Shown piece after piece: positions 26,907 to 36,324 of a stretch of DNA of 64,000 nucleotides. The notes beneath the pieces are model-generated. The model saw nothing but the letters and a program-made list of their open reading frames with translations, made no database searches and was not told the origin of the DNA. The stretch is from NCBI GenBank assembly GCA_029226935.1, contig JAQXYZ010000037.1:1-64000 (forward strand). The letters are read 5' to 3'. The stretch is from Bacillota bacterium. Its GTDB lineage: Bacteria > Bacillota > Clostridia > Lachnospirales > Lachnospiraceae. A program made the translations under genes and the position numbers. Each line of letters opens with the position of its first letter. Positions within the stretch are counted from its first letter, which is position 1.

Positions 26907-28262
26907 TTATGCTTCTCCCAAAATTGCATTTACAAAGTCATATCCGCTTGATTTTACAATATCTGTTTTTACTTGTAAAGCCTTTTCCATATCCTGAAGT
27001 GTCACGTCGTCAAGGAAAACCTCTTCCCCACTTCTTAACATATTCTGTGGCAGTAAAAGCCTTGTGCCAAGGGGCTTGCCTGTCAGTTGGTCAATGATGT
27101 CCTGCCCTGTAAGCAGACCCGAAACGGTAATCATTTCTCCAAAAAAATGATTGATAATCTCATAAACGTGAATGGTTATTTCCGGTATCAGCGCCATGAT
27201 TTCCTCTGACATTTTCAGGATATAGGGATAAGCCAGCTTTCCCGTAGCCATGGAAATCTCAAGATTTTGTTTTTCTTTAAGCCGGAATTCTCCCTTCTTA
27301 ATTTGTTCCTGAAGGATGCTTACCGCTTCCTGAAACTCATCCAGAAGAAGGCGTATCATTCCCACTCCGTTTTCCAGCTGCAGATACCCATCATAATTTT
27401 CTTCATCCGGCAGTTCTCTTTGTGCAAGAATATACCACTCATCACTTGCATGGACAAAATGAGTTCCATATTTTTCATAAATTTCCTTCTGGAAACCATG
27501 GATCAGATTCAGCACTTCTGACGCATCCTCACGGTTAAATGGCTCCAATGGATAAAGCCCCTCACGATATCTGGACAGTCCCACCGGAACAACAGACACA
27601 CTCTCGAGAACCGGAAGATATTCCATCAGCTTTCTGATGCTGAATTCCAGTTCCTTCCCATCATTTACACCCTTACAAAGCACAATCTGACCATTCATGG
27701 TAATTCCCGCTTCATAGAGTCTGTCTACTTTCTTAAGTGCTTCCCCTGCAAAACGGTTGTTCAGCATCATGCATCGAAGCTGTGGGTTCATGGTCTGAAA
27801 AGAAATATTGATTGGCGATAAATGATATTTGATGATTCTGTCAATATCATGTTCTGACATATTGGTCAGGGTCACATAATTCCCCTGCAGGAAAGACAAT
27901 CTGGAATCGTCATCTTTAAAATAAAGAGTATCCCGCATTCCCTCAGGCATCTGGTCAATAAAGCAGAAAATGCATTTATTGTGACAGGAACGATAATCAT
28001 CCATCAGCCCATTTTCAAAAACGATGCCCAAATCTTCATCCTCGTCCTTATCCACCTCGAGAAGCCACTGTTCCCCATCCGGCTTTTCAATCAAAATTTC
28101 AATATATTCATTTTCTACATAATACTGATAATCAAAAATATCATCTATTTCTTCATTATTAATTGCAAGAAGTCTGTCCCCCGGTTCTATTTCCAACTCC
28201 TTTGCAATGCTTTTTTCAAGCACTTTCCTGATTAGATGTCCCTTTTGTTTTTTGTTTTTCAT
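26907..28262 (-). CDS. DUF512 protein with PDZ-like N-terminus and radical-SAM-type cysteine motif
   Basis: This 451-residue protein starts with a PDZ-like domain (residues about 10-70, including AKELEIEPGDRLLAIN), followed by a radical-SAM-like core with CHNKCIFCFIDQMP giving a CX3CX2C cluster motif, and the DUF512 domain at the C-terminus with VSGLLTGQDI. Proteins of this type are widespread in Clostridia next to der. The reaction is not established. The promoter upstream overlaps the divergent prs promoter. Confidence 0.9.
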   Translation of the reverse strand: MKNKKQKGHLIRKVLEKSIAKELEIEPGDRLLAINNEEIDDIFDYQYYVENEYIEILIEKPDGEQWLLEVDKDEDEDLGIVFENGLMDDYRSCHNKCIFCFIDQMPEGMRDTLYFKDDDSRLSFLQGNYVTLTNMSEHDIDRIIKYHLSPINISFQTMNPQLRCMMLNNRFAGEALKKVDRLYEAGITMNGQIVLCKGVNDGKELEFSIRKLMEYLPVLESVSVVPVGLSRYREGLYPLEPFNREDASEVLNLIHGFQKEIYEKYGTHFVHASDEWYILAQRELPDEENYDGYLQLENGVGMIRLLLDEFQEAVSILQEQIKKGEFRLKEKQNLEISMATGKLAYPYILKMSEEIMALIPEITIHVYEIINHFFGEMITVSGLLTGQDIIDQLTGKPLGTRLLLPQNMLRSGEEVFLDDVTLQDMEKALQVKTDIVKSSGYDFVNAILGEA

Positions 28263-28339
28263 TGATTTTCCTTACGCTTTATAAATGTTAAGCTTTTCTC
28301 TTTTACGCTTCTTTCTTATTTCATTTATGGCACGACTCT

Positions 28340-28368
28340 ATTTTACTAGAATTTCCTTGACGTGTCAC
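28340..28368 (-). promoter_or_regulatory. sigmaA promoter of DUF512-der-plsY-gpsA
   Basis: GTGACA-N17-TAAAAT on the minus strand. Its spacer contains the -35 hexamer of the oppositely directed prs promoter, so the two RNA polymerase sites cannot be filled at once. Confidence 0.6.
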
Positions 28369-28385
28369 TAGCATAATGATATAAA
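28357..28385 (+). promoter_or_regulatory. sigmaA promoter of prs
   Basis: TTGACG-N17-TATAAA on the plus strand, about 60 bases ahead of the prs start codon and overlapping the divergent DUF512 promoter. Confidence 0.65.
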
Positions 28386-28444
28386 ATAAAGTGATATTTC
28401 AATATGTGATGTTTTACTACTATATTTATATTCTGGAGGTTGTC

Positions 28445-29641
28445 ATGCCTAATTTACATGAACTTGAAGCTGCCATTCCGGTTGCCCCACTCAAACTTGT
28501 GGTTATGGATTCTGCTGTGAGGCTTGGAAACAGCATCAATAATTATCTTGTTAATTTCAGAAGAGATGTAAAAAATATTGCAAAAAATGATCCTGCCTTT
28601 GAAGGCTATGTATCCGACAACTATATTCTGGACACTGCCTGCTATCGTTTCGGAAGCGGTGAAGGAAAAGCTGTTATTTCCGAATCCGTCAGAGGTAAGG
28701 ATCTTTTTATTCTGGTAGATGTCTGCAATCATAGTATTTCTTATACCATGAATGGTTATACCAATTACAAATCTCCCGATGATCACTATCAGGATTTAAA
28801 GCGGATTATTTCTGCCGTAAATGGAAAAGCCCACCGCATCAACGTAATTATGCCCTTTTTGTATGAAGGACGTCAGCACAAGCGAAACGGGCGTGAATCA
28901 CTGGACTGCGCTTATGCTATTGAAGAACTGAGCAACATGGGGGTCAGTAACTTTATTACCTTTGATGCACACGATCCGAGAGTCCAGAATGCAGAACCTC
29001 TGCGTGGCTTTGATAACTTCATTCCTCCTTATCAGTTTATCCGTGCATTGCTTGGTACGGAGGAAGGTCTTTTGATTGATAAGGATCATCTGATTGTAAT
29101 CAGTCCTGATGAAGGAGCTCTTGACCGTGCCGTTTACTTTGCCAATGTATTAGGTGTTGACACCGGTATGTTCTACAAGCGCCGTGATTACTCCACCATC
29201 GTCAATGGCAAAAATCCTATCGTAGCACATGAATTTTTAGGAGACAATATTGATGGCAAAGATGTAATCATCATTGATGATATGATTTCTTCCGGCGGAA
29301 GCATGCTTGACACTGCCAAGCAGCTGAAAGCCATGAATGCCAAGCATGTATATATCTGCTGTACCTTTGGATTATTTACTGATGGACTGGAACGCTTCGA
29401 TGAAGCATATGAGAAATGCTATTTTGACAAGGTTGTAACTACTAACCTGACTTACCAGCTTCCGGAACTGAAATCGAGACCTTATTATGTAGAAGCTGAT
29501 ATGAGCAAGTTCCTGGCTTCCATTATTGATTTCATGAACCATGACTCTTCCATGTCAAACGTATATACTCCTACCGAAAAAATTCATGAAATTCTCGCCA
29601 AATACAATAATCGTGAAATGGAATATCCAATTAGCGAATAA
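28445..29641 (+). CDS. prs: divergent ribose-phosphate pyrophosphokinase (PRPP synthetase)
   Basis: The 398-residue protein has the two phosphoribosyltransferase-like halves of PRPP synthetase but is longer than the usual 310-320 residues. The PRPP loop is VIIIDDMISSGGSML near residue 280; the catalytic histidine lies in TFDAHDPRVQ; and the ATP-contact region reads YEGRQHKR where most enzymes have ARQDRK. The start at 28445 follows GGAGG with a six-base spacer; an in-frame upstream start at 28391 lacks support. It stands alone on the plus strand between two minus-strand operons and ends at a bidirectional terminator. Confidence 0.88.
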   Translation: MPNLHELEAAIPVAPLKLVVMDSAVRLGNSINNYLVNFRRDVKNIAKNDPAFEGYVSDNYILDTACYRFGSGEGKAVISESVRGKDLFILVDVCNHSISYTMNGYTNYKSPDDHYQDLKRIISAVNGKAHRINVIMPFLYEGRQHKRNGRESLDCAYAIEELSNMGVSNFITFDAHDPRVQNAEPLRGFDNFIPPYQFIRALLGTEEGLLIDKDHLIVISPDEGALDRAVYFANVLGVDTGMFYKRRDYSTIVNGKNPIVAHEFLGDNIDGKDVIIIDDMISSGGSMLDTAKQLKAMNAKHVYICCTFGLFTDGLERFDEAYEKCYFDKVVTTNLTYQLPELKSRPYYVEADMSKFLASIIDFMNHDSSMSNVYTPTEKIHEILAKYNNREMEYPISE

Positions 29642-29642
29642 T

Positions 29643-29680
29643 AAAAAGGGGCTGTGCAAAATGCATCAGCTCCTTTTCTT
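29643..29680. terminator. bidirectional terminator between prs and the histidine kinase
   Basis: AAAAAGGGGCTG pairs with CAGCTCCTTTT, with inner TGCA pairs. T-runs follow on both strands, fitting the convergent gene arrangement. Confidence 0.85.
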
Positions 29681-29685
29681 ATGCT

Positions 29686-32274
29686 CTATTTTTCTTTTTC
29701 ACTCTCAAGCACCGGAAAGATCAGATTCACCTTAAACAGATCCCCGTCCATTACAATTTCAAACTTTCCTTTCTGAACCTCTGTCAGATTCTTGGCAATA
29801 GAAAGACCAAGTCCGCTGCCCTCTGTAGTTCTGGATTCATCTCCTCTGATAAACCGTTCCGTTAACTCTTCAGGATTTACCTTTAAAGGCTGGGCTGAAA
29901 TATTTTTGATGGAGAGAACTGCCATCTTACCATCTTCGTTATGATTCACAATTGCCACATCAATATAAACTCTGGTTCCCGGAAGCGCATATTTAAAGAT
30001 ATTGTTAAATAGGTTTTCTATCACACGCCAGATTCTTCTGCTGTCCGCTTCAATGTAAATGCTGCTCTTCGCTGCATGTACAACCGGTGTCAGTGCTTTT
30101 TCCTCAAACTTCTCCGAAAACTCTCCTATGGTCTGGTTCAAGAGCTCAATCAGATTAATTTTCTCCCAAGCAAGTACAATATTGCCGGAGGAGATTTTGG
30201 ATGCCTCTACCAAATCATCTGTCAGCTGTTTTAACCTTTGCGATTTTGCATCCAACACTTCAATGTATTCTCTTACCTTGGGATTTTGTACATTTTCACG
30301 CTTAATCAGATCCACATAGTTAATAATGGAGGTTAATGGTGTTTTAATATCATGAGACACATTGGTAATCAGATCTGTTTTCAGTCTTTCATCCTTCATG
30401 CTGGTTTCTACCGCATTTTTTACACTATCACCAATACTGTTAACCGCCTTTGCAAGTACCAGATTATCCCCATGCATACCGGCTTCATCTATCTTATGCT
30501 CAAGATTGCCTTCCCGAATCAGTTCGACCCCTTCCAATATCAACTGTCTTGCCATCACAGAGCGGTAAATGAGCCATCCCACTGCACCGTCTGCCACTGC
30601 CAAAAAGAGCAATGCCAGCATAAGACCTCTGCCTCCAAACCGAAAGCCCATAAAGGCAGCTATCCCAACATTCACTGCTACAAACAGGACAAACGGAATG
30701 AAGACCCTGAAAATAACCGCAGAATGATCATAAAAATATAAAGCGCATCTTTTTATCCAGAGACACAGACGCCTTATCAGGCTGTTCTTCCAGAGTGTTT
30801 TTGCCTTAATTCTTCTGATAAAACTATAGTAAAAGAAGGAAAAGAGCATACTAATCAAAAGTGTAAATGCACCTGTTACAATCAAAAGTGAAAATTCATC
30901 CATAGATTTCCACACATAATTGACTGCTGTTGAGATACCGCTAAAAATCAAAAATCCTACAGCACCTGCCAGTAAAATCATGAATTCCGTTGGAATTCGG
31001 TCTTCCCTCCGAAGCCGGATTACCACTTCCTCGGTATCCTTTCTGCGGCTTTCCCCCTCATGCATGGTAAGTACTACCAGTAAAATAAGATAAAATGCTG
31101 CGCAGACCACTGCAGTTACTGTATACTGCCATACATAAGGAACGTAGCTTTTGAACTCATTCTTTCCCTGGCTAAAAGCATCCATTGCCGGATATGACGT
31201 TTTGATGCCAATCATAATCTGGGTGTCCTCAGGATATGCATACTCATACCCATTTAAGATATAACGCAGCGTCGCCTCTTCTATCATGGTATTCGTATCA
31301 AACTGCATGTTCATCGGGTTATAGTACACATATTTCCCACATTTTTGTTTCAGTTCTCTGGCCAGATCGGCAGTCTGGAGCTTTTTCGTGTCCATGTTTG
31401 TAAAAATCTGTGTCTCATCTCCTATCGTTCTTTGAATCAAATAAACGATATTGGTATTTTCTGCGGCATAGTAATCTTTATAATTCAAATATTCCGTATA
31501 ATTGATATTCAAATCTTCCGCAGCTTTCCTTACATTGGCGCAAAGTGCATAATATTCTTCCCAGTTAGAGACATAGTTCTCGATGTTCTTTCCCTCATAA
31601 GTATGATACCGGTTGTTTAATATCGTTGCATTTACATTTTCTCGTTCTATCGTTCCGTTCTCCAGTATATTTCCTGATATATCAACAACTCTGGTTGCCT
31701 TAGACAAATCGGAATTCAGGTAACTTACTGTTCCGCCGCTGTAATTCTTAAGATCCACCATCGTTACCGTGCGGCTGTCACTCAAAAACCCATTTACTTC
31801 CTCTGCAGTCATATAGACGTCTTCATATTGGAACCCGTATTGTGCCCACTTAATCAGGTCATCCAAATAATACTGGGCAGTAATGTATTCTGACGGGACA
31901 CCATTATATCGATCTGCAAAAGCAGTTACATCCACCTTCTTTTTGGCATCAAATTTTCCATCTGTTTCCATCTGTCCCCGAATCGCGCCATAACAGATAA
32001 TATCTGATATACTTTCTCCAAACAGAGAATTAAACATCAACGAATCTTCAAAGACTGCTTCCTCGTCCTCATTGCGCAGATTAAACACTTTCGTTTGATC
32101 TCTGGTATCAACAATAACGTAGGTTCCCAGAATAACGGACACCAGATTAACCACTGCAATGGCAAGACACAGATGCTGAAGAATATGCAGTGCTGCCAGT
32201 CCCCGTCCTGTCCTCTTTTTCTTTCGTTTTTTCTTCTCTTCCTTCTGTTCCTGCTGCATGATTTGTTCTTCCAT
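29686..32274 (-). CDS. sensor histidine kinase with large extracytoplasmic and multi-TM input region
   Basis: The 862-residue kinase has a lysine-rich cytoplasmic start, a first TM at residues about 30-55, an extracytoplasmic domain of about 320 residues, then several hydrophobic segments (about 375-585), a HAMP-like linker, the H-box NVSHDIKTPLT near residue 640, the N-box NLFNNIFKYA and a G-box GSGLGLSIAKN. It lies ten bases downstream of its response regulator. The signal is unknown; cell-envelope stress kinases of similar design exist. The sensor region is much bigger than in usual OmpR-type partners. Confidence 0.92.
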   Translation of the reverse strand: MEEQIMQQEQKEEKKKRKKKRTGRGLAALHILQHLCLAIAVVNLVSVILGTYVIVDTRDQTKVFNLRNEDEEAVFEDSLMFNSLFGESISDIICYGAIRGQMETDGKFDAKKKVDVTAFADRYNGVPSEYITAQYYLDDLIKWAQYGFQYEDVYMTAEEVNGFLSDSRTVTMVDLKNYSGGTVSYLNSDLSKATRVVDISGNILENGTIERENVNATILNNRYHTYEGKNIENYVSNWEEYYALCANVRKAAEDLNINYTEYLNYKDYYAAENTNIVYLIQRTIGDETQIFTNMDTKKLQTADLARELKQKCGKYVYYNPMNMQFDTNTMIEEATLRYILNGYEYAYPEDTQIMIGIKTSYPAMDAFSQGKNEFKSYVPYVWQYTVTAVVCAAFYLILLVVLTMHEGESRRKDTEEVVIRLRREDRIPTEFMILLAGAVGFLIFSGISTAVNYVWKSMDEFSLLIVTGAFTLLISMLFSFFYYSFIRRIKAKTLWKNSLIRRLCLWIKRCALYFYDHSAVIFRVFIPFVLFVAVNVGIAAFMGFRFGGRGLMLALLFLAVADGAVGWLIYRSVMARQLILEGVELIREGNLEHKIDEAGMHGDNLVLAKAVNSIGDSVKNAVETSMKDERLKTDLITNVSHDIKTPLTSIINYVDLIKRENVQNPKVREYIEVLDAKSQRLKQLTDDLVEASKISSGNIVLAWEKINLIELLNQTIGEFSEKFEEKALTPVVHAAKSSIYIEADSRRIWRVIENLFNNIFKYALPGTRVYIDVAIVNHNEDGKMAVLSIKNISAQPLKVNPEELTERFIRGDESRTTEGSGLGLSIAKNLTEVQKGKFEIVMDGDLFKVNLIFPVLESEKEK

Positions 32275-32284
32275 CTATCTGCTC

Positions 32285-32977
32285 CTATTGTTTTTCAATT
32301 TTATATCCCACACCCCATACCACTTTTAAATATCTGGGTTCCCTGGGATTAATTTCAATTTTTTCTCTGATATGTCTGATATGGACTGCTACGGTATTGT
32401 CTGCACCGATGGCTTCCTCATTCCAGATGCTTTCATAAATCTGGTCTATCGAAAAAACTTTGCCCTGATTTTTGACCAGTAGCAGCAAAATATTATATTC
32501 AATGGGCGTAAGCTTAACGCTTTCCCCGTCTACTGTAACTTCCTTGGTATCATCATTTATACACAGACCGCCAGCCTGAAACAATGCGTTGTTCTCCACA
32601 TTCAAGTTCCCCAGCTGTGTGTATCTGCGCAGATTTGATTTTACTCTTGCCACAAGCTCCAGAGGATTAAAAGGCTTGGTCACATAATCGTCTGCCCCAA
32701 TATTCAATCCCAAAATCTTGTCAGTATCTTCGGACTTTGCAGACAGAAAAATAATAGGGATACTGCTGTACTCCCTGATTTTTAAAGTGGCATGAATACC
32801 ATCCATTTTGGGCATCATGATATCAATGATCAGAAGCTGTATGTTCTGCTCCTTCAGCATCCTGATTGCCTGTTCACCATCATATGCCTTATAAACCTGA
32901 TATCCTTCCTGATTCAAATAAATTTCAATTGCATCTACAATTTCCTTATCATCATCACAAACTAAAATATTGGTCAT
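32285..32977 (-). CDS. OmpR-family response regulator
   Basis: This 230-residue regulator has a receiver domain with the acidic pocket LVCDDDKE, the phosphoacceptor aspartate in LLIIDIMMPKMDG, and the conserved lysine in DDYVTKPFNPLEL, then a C-terminal winged helix (VKLTPIEYNILLLL, TVAVHIRHIREKI). It is followed by the sensor kinase, with which it forms a two-component system. AAGGAAG precedes the ATG. No promoter or operator could be assigned with confidence in the 84-base upstream gap. Confidence 0.95.
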   Translation of the reverse strand: MTNILVCDDDKEIVDAIEIYLNQEGYQVYKAYDGEQAIRMLKEQNIQLLIIDIMMPKMDGIHATLKIREYSSIPIIFLSAKSEDTDKILGLNIGADDYVTKPFNPLELVARVKSNLRRYTQLGNLNVENNALFQAGGLCINDDTKEVTVDGESVKLTPIEYNILLLLVKNQGKVFSIDQIYESIWNEEAIGADNTVAVHIRHIREKIEINPREPRYLKVVWGVGYKIEKQ

Positions 32978-33061
32978 GGTGTTTCTTCCTTTTCATGATT
33001 TGTCTTTGGTTTGATAGTATTAGTAAACCATATATTTTTTAAGTGTTCCTTAGGGAAAAAG

Positions 33062-33913
33062 TTAAGACTTTCTTAATTCCAGAAAAGCCGCCAGATTTCC
33101 TCTTTTTCCATTACTGGCACGATGCGAAAATAAGACCTCTTTGTTACAGCATGTACATACATCTGTCACTGCAAGATGTTCCGGCAGGACACCGGCATTC
33201 AGCAAAATTCTCCGGTTTGCTTCCCAGAGATCCAATTGATATTTTCCCGCTTCCTTTCCATCCTTCAACAGATACTGCCACTCTCCCGGAAAGCTTTCCC
33301 TGAAGTTCTCTGCGACCTCTTCTCCTATTTCATAACACTCCTGACAAATGGAGGGACCAATGGCTGCAAGAAGCTCCTGCGGCTTACTTCCAAAAATCTC
33401 CTGCATGGTTCTCACCATCACAGCTCCCATACGATTTACTGTCCCTCTCCATCCCGAGTGTGCCAGTCCAATTGCCTGATTCTCGGGATCAACAAAATAT
33501 AATGGAACACAGTCTGCATAGGAAGTACACAAAATAATTCCCGGTTCATTAGTAACCAGTCCGTCTATCTCATCATAATCTAAAGGGCGGGTGACCCCTT
33601 TTCCCATATCCTGCATAGTAACCCGGCGAATATTCGTGGTATGAGTCTGTTTAGAGCATACAATGTGATCCGGTGTGGTTTGAAAAATCTCTGCAATTCT
33701 TCTAAAATTTTCGTCCACTGCTTCCTTCTTGTCTCCCCTTGCATAGCTTAAATTCATGGAAGCATAGATTCCTTCACTGACACCACCCACGCGGGTAGAA
33801 AATAAATGTCTGACCATTCCAGCCTGTTCTAAAAGCGGAAAGGTCAGATATTCGATCTGCTTATATTGGTTAACTTTAATATGGTCATTGTTCTTTTTTC
33901 TAATTAACAGCAT
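33062..33913 (-). CDS. pgeF: peptidoglycan editing factor PgeF (YfiH/laccase-domain)
   Basis: The 283-residue protein carries the Cu-oxidase_4 domain. Metal-site residues are visible: HTTNIRRV, the cysteine in SYADCVPLYF, and the histidine in AHSGWRGTV. PgeF hydrolyses mis-incorporated dipeptide precursors to keep peptidoglycan composition correct; related members were also described as purine-nucleoside processing enzymes. GGAGG lies six bases ahead of the ATG. It lies directly downstream of yraN in the same direction. Confidence 0.9.
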   Translation of the reverse strand: MLLIRKKNNDHIKVNQYKQIEYLTFPLLEQAGMVRHLFSTRVGGVSEGIYASMNLSYARGDKKEAVDENFRRIAEIFQTTPDHIVCSKQTHTTNIRRVTMQDMGKGVTRPLDYDEIDGLVTNEPGIILCTSYADCVPLYFVDPENQAIGLAHSGWRGTVNRMGAVMVRTMQEIFGSKPQELLAAIGPSICQECYEIGEEVAENFRESFPGEWQYLLKDGKEAGKYQLDLWEANRRILLNAGVLPEHLAVTDVCTCCNKEVLFSHRASNGKRGNLAAFLELRKS

Positions 33914-33940
33914 TTTTTTCCTCCAAACAAGTATGAATGA

Positions 33941-34315
33941 CTACCACCCATATCTTCCTACCTTCTGCTGATACGGGAACGCATTGCGATGCCATAGAAG
34001 CTGCTTACCGCAGACAGCGACCACATCATAGCGTACCTGCCTTTTATTTTCACATGGATGGGTCAGTCTGTAATAATCCGATACTCGGCATATCTTTTGC
34101 TGCTTCGCTGCATTCACAGCTTCCTCCGGCATTCCCGAAACCGAATTCTTTCTATACTTTACTTCAACAAATACCAGGCAGTCCTCATGAAGTCCTATCA
34201 AATCCACTTCCCCCTGTCTGCATCTGAAGTTTTGTTCCAGCAGAATGAACCCATTTTCCATCAGATACTTTGCTGCCTGTTCCTCGTATTTTTTTCCTTC
34301 TTCCCGTTGATTCAA
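33941..34315 (-). CDS. YraN family (UPF0102) endonuclease-like protein
   Basis: This 124-residue protein matches UPF0102: E-x-A-x-x-Y-L near the N-terminus, CRQGEVDLIG with the metal-binding aspartate, and FVEVKYRK with the ExK motif of restriction-endonuclease-like folds. The biological role is unclear. The best start is a TTG codon eight bases after GGAG, since the nearest ATG leads to an early stop. YraN commonly follows rnhB in Firmicutes, as here through ylqG/ylqH. Confidence 0.88.
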   Translation of the reverse strand: MNQREEGKKYEEQAAKYLMENGFILLEQNFRCRQGEVDLIGLHEDCLVFVEVKYRKNSVSGMPEEAVNAAKQQKICRVSDYYRLTHPCENKRQVRYDVVAVCGKQLLWHRNAFPYQQKVGRYGW

Positions 34316-34329
34316 TCCATTTTCTCCAT

Positions 34330-34620
34330 TTATTTTTTATGATCCATTTTGGCTTTAATTTTGTCCATGGCATCCACAAAAACAAGAATCTCTGCCACCA
34401 CCTCATATAACTCAGGTGGAATCATATCTCCAATATCCAAACGCGACAAGGTATCCGCCAGCTTGTCATCCCTGTGTACCGGTACATCTGCTTCCTGCGC
34501 TTTCTCAATAATCCGCTCTGCCAGCGCTCCTTTTCCGCTGGCAATGACCTTAGGCGCATCATCATCAGGATCATAAGAAAGGGCAACTGCCTGTTTCACT
34601 TTATTCTTTTCTTCCTTCAT
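34330..34620 (-). CDS. stand-alone FlhB C-terminal-domain protein (YlqH-like)
   Basis: The 96-residue protein corresponds to the cytoplasmic tail of the flagellar export switch FlhB (AVALSYDPDDDAPKVIASG, EADVPVHRDDKLADTLSRLDIG, IPPELYEVVAEILVFV), without the membrane part and without a visible NPTH self-cleavage site. Bacillus YlqH is the equivalent and is also beside ylqG and rnhB. GGGAGG lies four bases ahead of the ATG. Function in the absence of a flagellar cluster is unknown. Confidence 0.88.
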   Translation of the reverse strand: MKEEKNKVKQAVALSYDPDDDAPKVIASGKGALAERIIEKAQEADVPVHRDDKLADTLSRLDIGDMIPPELYEVVAEILVFVDAMDKIKAKMDHKK

Positions 34621-34665
34621 CGTTCCTCCCCTTCTGCTCCTTTTCCACTATATCGAAAACATACA

Positions 34666-36297
34666 TTATGCTCTGGCATCAAAAGAATAGCCCGCCAGAA
34701 CGGATATGTTTTTGTCCTGTGACAAAATCTCCTCCATAACATTTGTGGTTCCTTCCCGGCTGATAAACTCTGCATTCATTGAGTATCCTCTATTCTCCAG
34801 ACGTTCATTTAATATGTGAATATTCTGTGCAATCAGATCCAGTGCACTTTCATCCTGAAGGTAAAATTTTGTGGAAACCTTCTGATGATTTAAGGAGACA
34901 TGAACATCCATGCTTCCAAGATGCTCCATATCCAAATGTAGCAAAGCACTGACACTCCCATCCTTTTTCGCCAGACTTTTCCTGTTGGTGTATACAAATA
35001 ATTCTCCGGTGGTATTATGTTCCTGCATCTTTAACGGCAATTGCACATAGGTAAATATATGATTCAACTGATTCATAAAATCGATGTTCCCATTTACATT
35101 GGAAACCGCCTTAGCAAGAGGCGTATCCGGTTTTACCGTCTGCGACAGGACACTGTTTAAACGACTCATCTGACTGTTTAAGCGCTCATACAATTTGTCT
35201 ACGCTGTGCTCCTGTGCCACTTCCTGCGGCTGTAAAAGCCATTGTCTGTTCATCTCATTTTTTAAAATATGCTTAAAAGGTTTCCCCTCAAGCAGTTTCC
35301 AAAGAGCTTCCTTGTCCGGCGCTGTTTCCTGCGTAAGCATTTTTGACACCTCATTTAAAAGCTCTCCTCCACTAATCTTTTGGGCAGCAACTGCGTTTAA
35401 AAGGCGCGCCGGTGCTCCTGCCTGCTTTAACTGCTCTGTCAGTATTTCCTGTTCTTCCGGCAGAAGGAGCTGTATATCTTTAGTTTCCTCCTCCACATGT
35501 TCCAAAGCCTGTTCTGGGGAAATTTGTTTTTCTGACGGCTCCCATATCTGTCCGGTATTTTCGAAAGTGATATCCTTAGGTGCGGACTCCGTCATGGGTT
35601 GTGCTTCAACCAACACATTTAAAACCTCTTTATAAAATTCGAATCCTTCCTGTAAATCTCCATTTTCCGCAATTTCCTGAAAACTCTGAGAAAATGCATC
35701 AACAATATCTGAAAGGCTTTGTCCCAGCTGATGCTGATAATTTTTATATGCTTCAAATTGAAAAATGTTCTCTTCGGTAATTGGAAGCGAAAGGCGCTGC
35801 ATCTGCACAAGCGTCTGAACATCTGTCTGCGGATTCGCATTCACATATCGGTTCATCTGATACAGAGACTGGCGGTCAATGGGCAGCCCTTCCTGCATCA
35901 TTGCTTTGACCATTCCGGCTGTTATGTTATTTTCGGGAAGTCCGGCTGCTTTTAATGCCTTAGAGACGTTGGGATCCTGACTTAAGTTCTCAAAGAGTGG
36001 GCTTAAGACCACCTTAGATGCACCATTATTTTTGATTTGAAAGGTGAGAAGCTGACCGGGCTGTGCCGACATGTTTCCTTCAAGCTTTGCCTGTAGCAAC
36101 TGATTTTGTCCTAAAGAAATAAGAATATCATTGCCGTTTCTAAAAAGAACCTCTCCGGTAACTGCCTGTCCGGGAAGTTTTCCCAAAATGGCTTCCATTC
36201 CGTTTTTCAGTCCCTGTTCCAGAAAAGAAGTGCCCTCTGCTCCCATATTTTCCATGTAATTCTGATTAATCTGGCTAATAAAAGAGGAAAGTCTCAT
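34666..36297 (-). CDS. YlqG-like protein with FliK-type C-terminus
   Basis: The 543-residue protein has no clear membrane segment. The N-terminal part has a small beta-rich domain (ILGKLPGQAVTGEVL, LLTFQIKNNGASKV). The middle is glutamine- and glutamate-rich and probably helical or disordered. The C-terminal 130 residues resemble the flagellar hook-length control FliK domain (ALLHLDMEHLGSMDVHVSLN, LRDESALDL-like region). It occupies the place of Bacillus ylqG. ATG at 36297 is chosen because AAGGAG sits five bases before it; a GTG two codons upstream abuts the SD. Confidence 0.7.
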   Translation of the reverse strand: MRLSSFISQINQNYMENMGAEGTSFLEQGLKNGMEAILGKLPGQAVTGEVLFRNGNDILISLGQNQLLQAKLEGNMSAQPGQLLTFQIKNNGASKVVLSPLFENLSQDPNVSKALKAAGLPENNITAGMVKAMMQEGLPIDRQSLYQMNRYVNANPQTDVQTLVQMQRLSLPITEENIFQFEAYKNYQHQLGQSLSDIVDAFSQSFQEIAENGDLQEGFEFYKEVLNVLVEAQPMTESAPKDITFENTGQIWEPSEKQISPEQALEHVEEETKDIQLLLPEEQEILTEQLKQAGAPARLLNAVAAQKISGGELLNEVSKMLTQETAPDKEALWKLLEGKPFKHILKNEMNRQWLLQPQEVAQEHSVDKLYERLNSQMSRLNSVLSQTVKPDTPLAKAVSNVNGNIDFMNQLNHIFTYVQLPLKMQEHNTTGELFVYTNRKSLAKKDGSVSALLHLDMEHLGSMDVHVSLNHQKVSTKFYLQDESALDLIAQNIHILNERLENRGYSMNAEFISREGTTNVMEEILSQDKNISVLAGYSFDARA

Positions 36298-36324
36298 ATA
36301 CACTCCTTTCTGTAAAAGATTGTA

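Noticed and set aside
32978..33061. Promoter for the two-component system
   Set aside because: TACTAT-like boxes exist but no -35 at acceptable distance; left unassigned.
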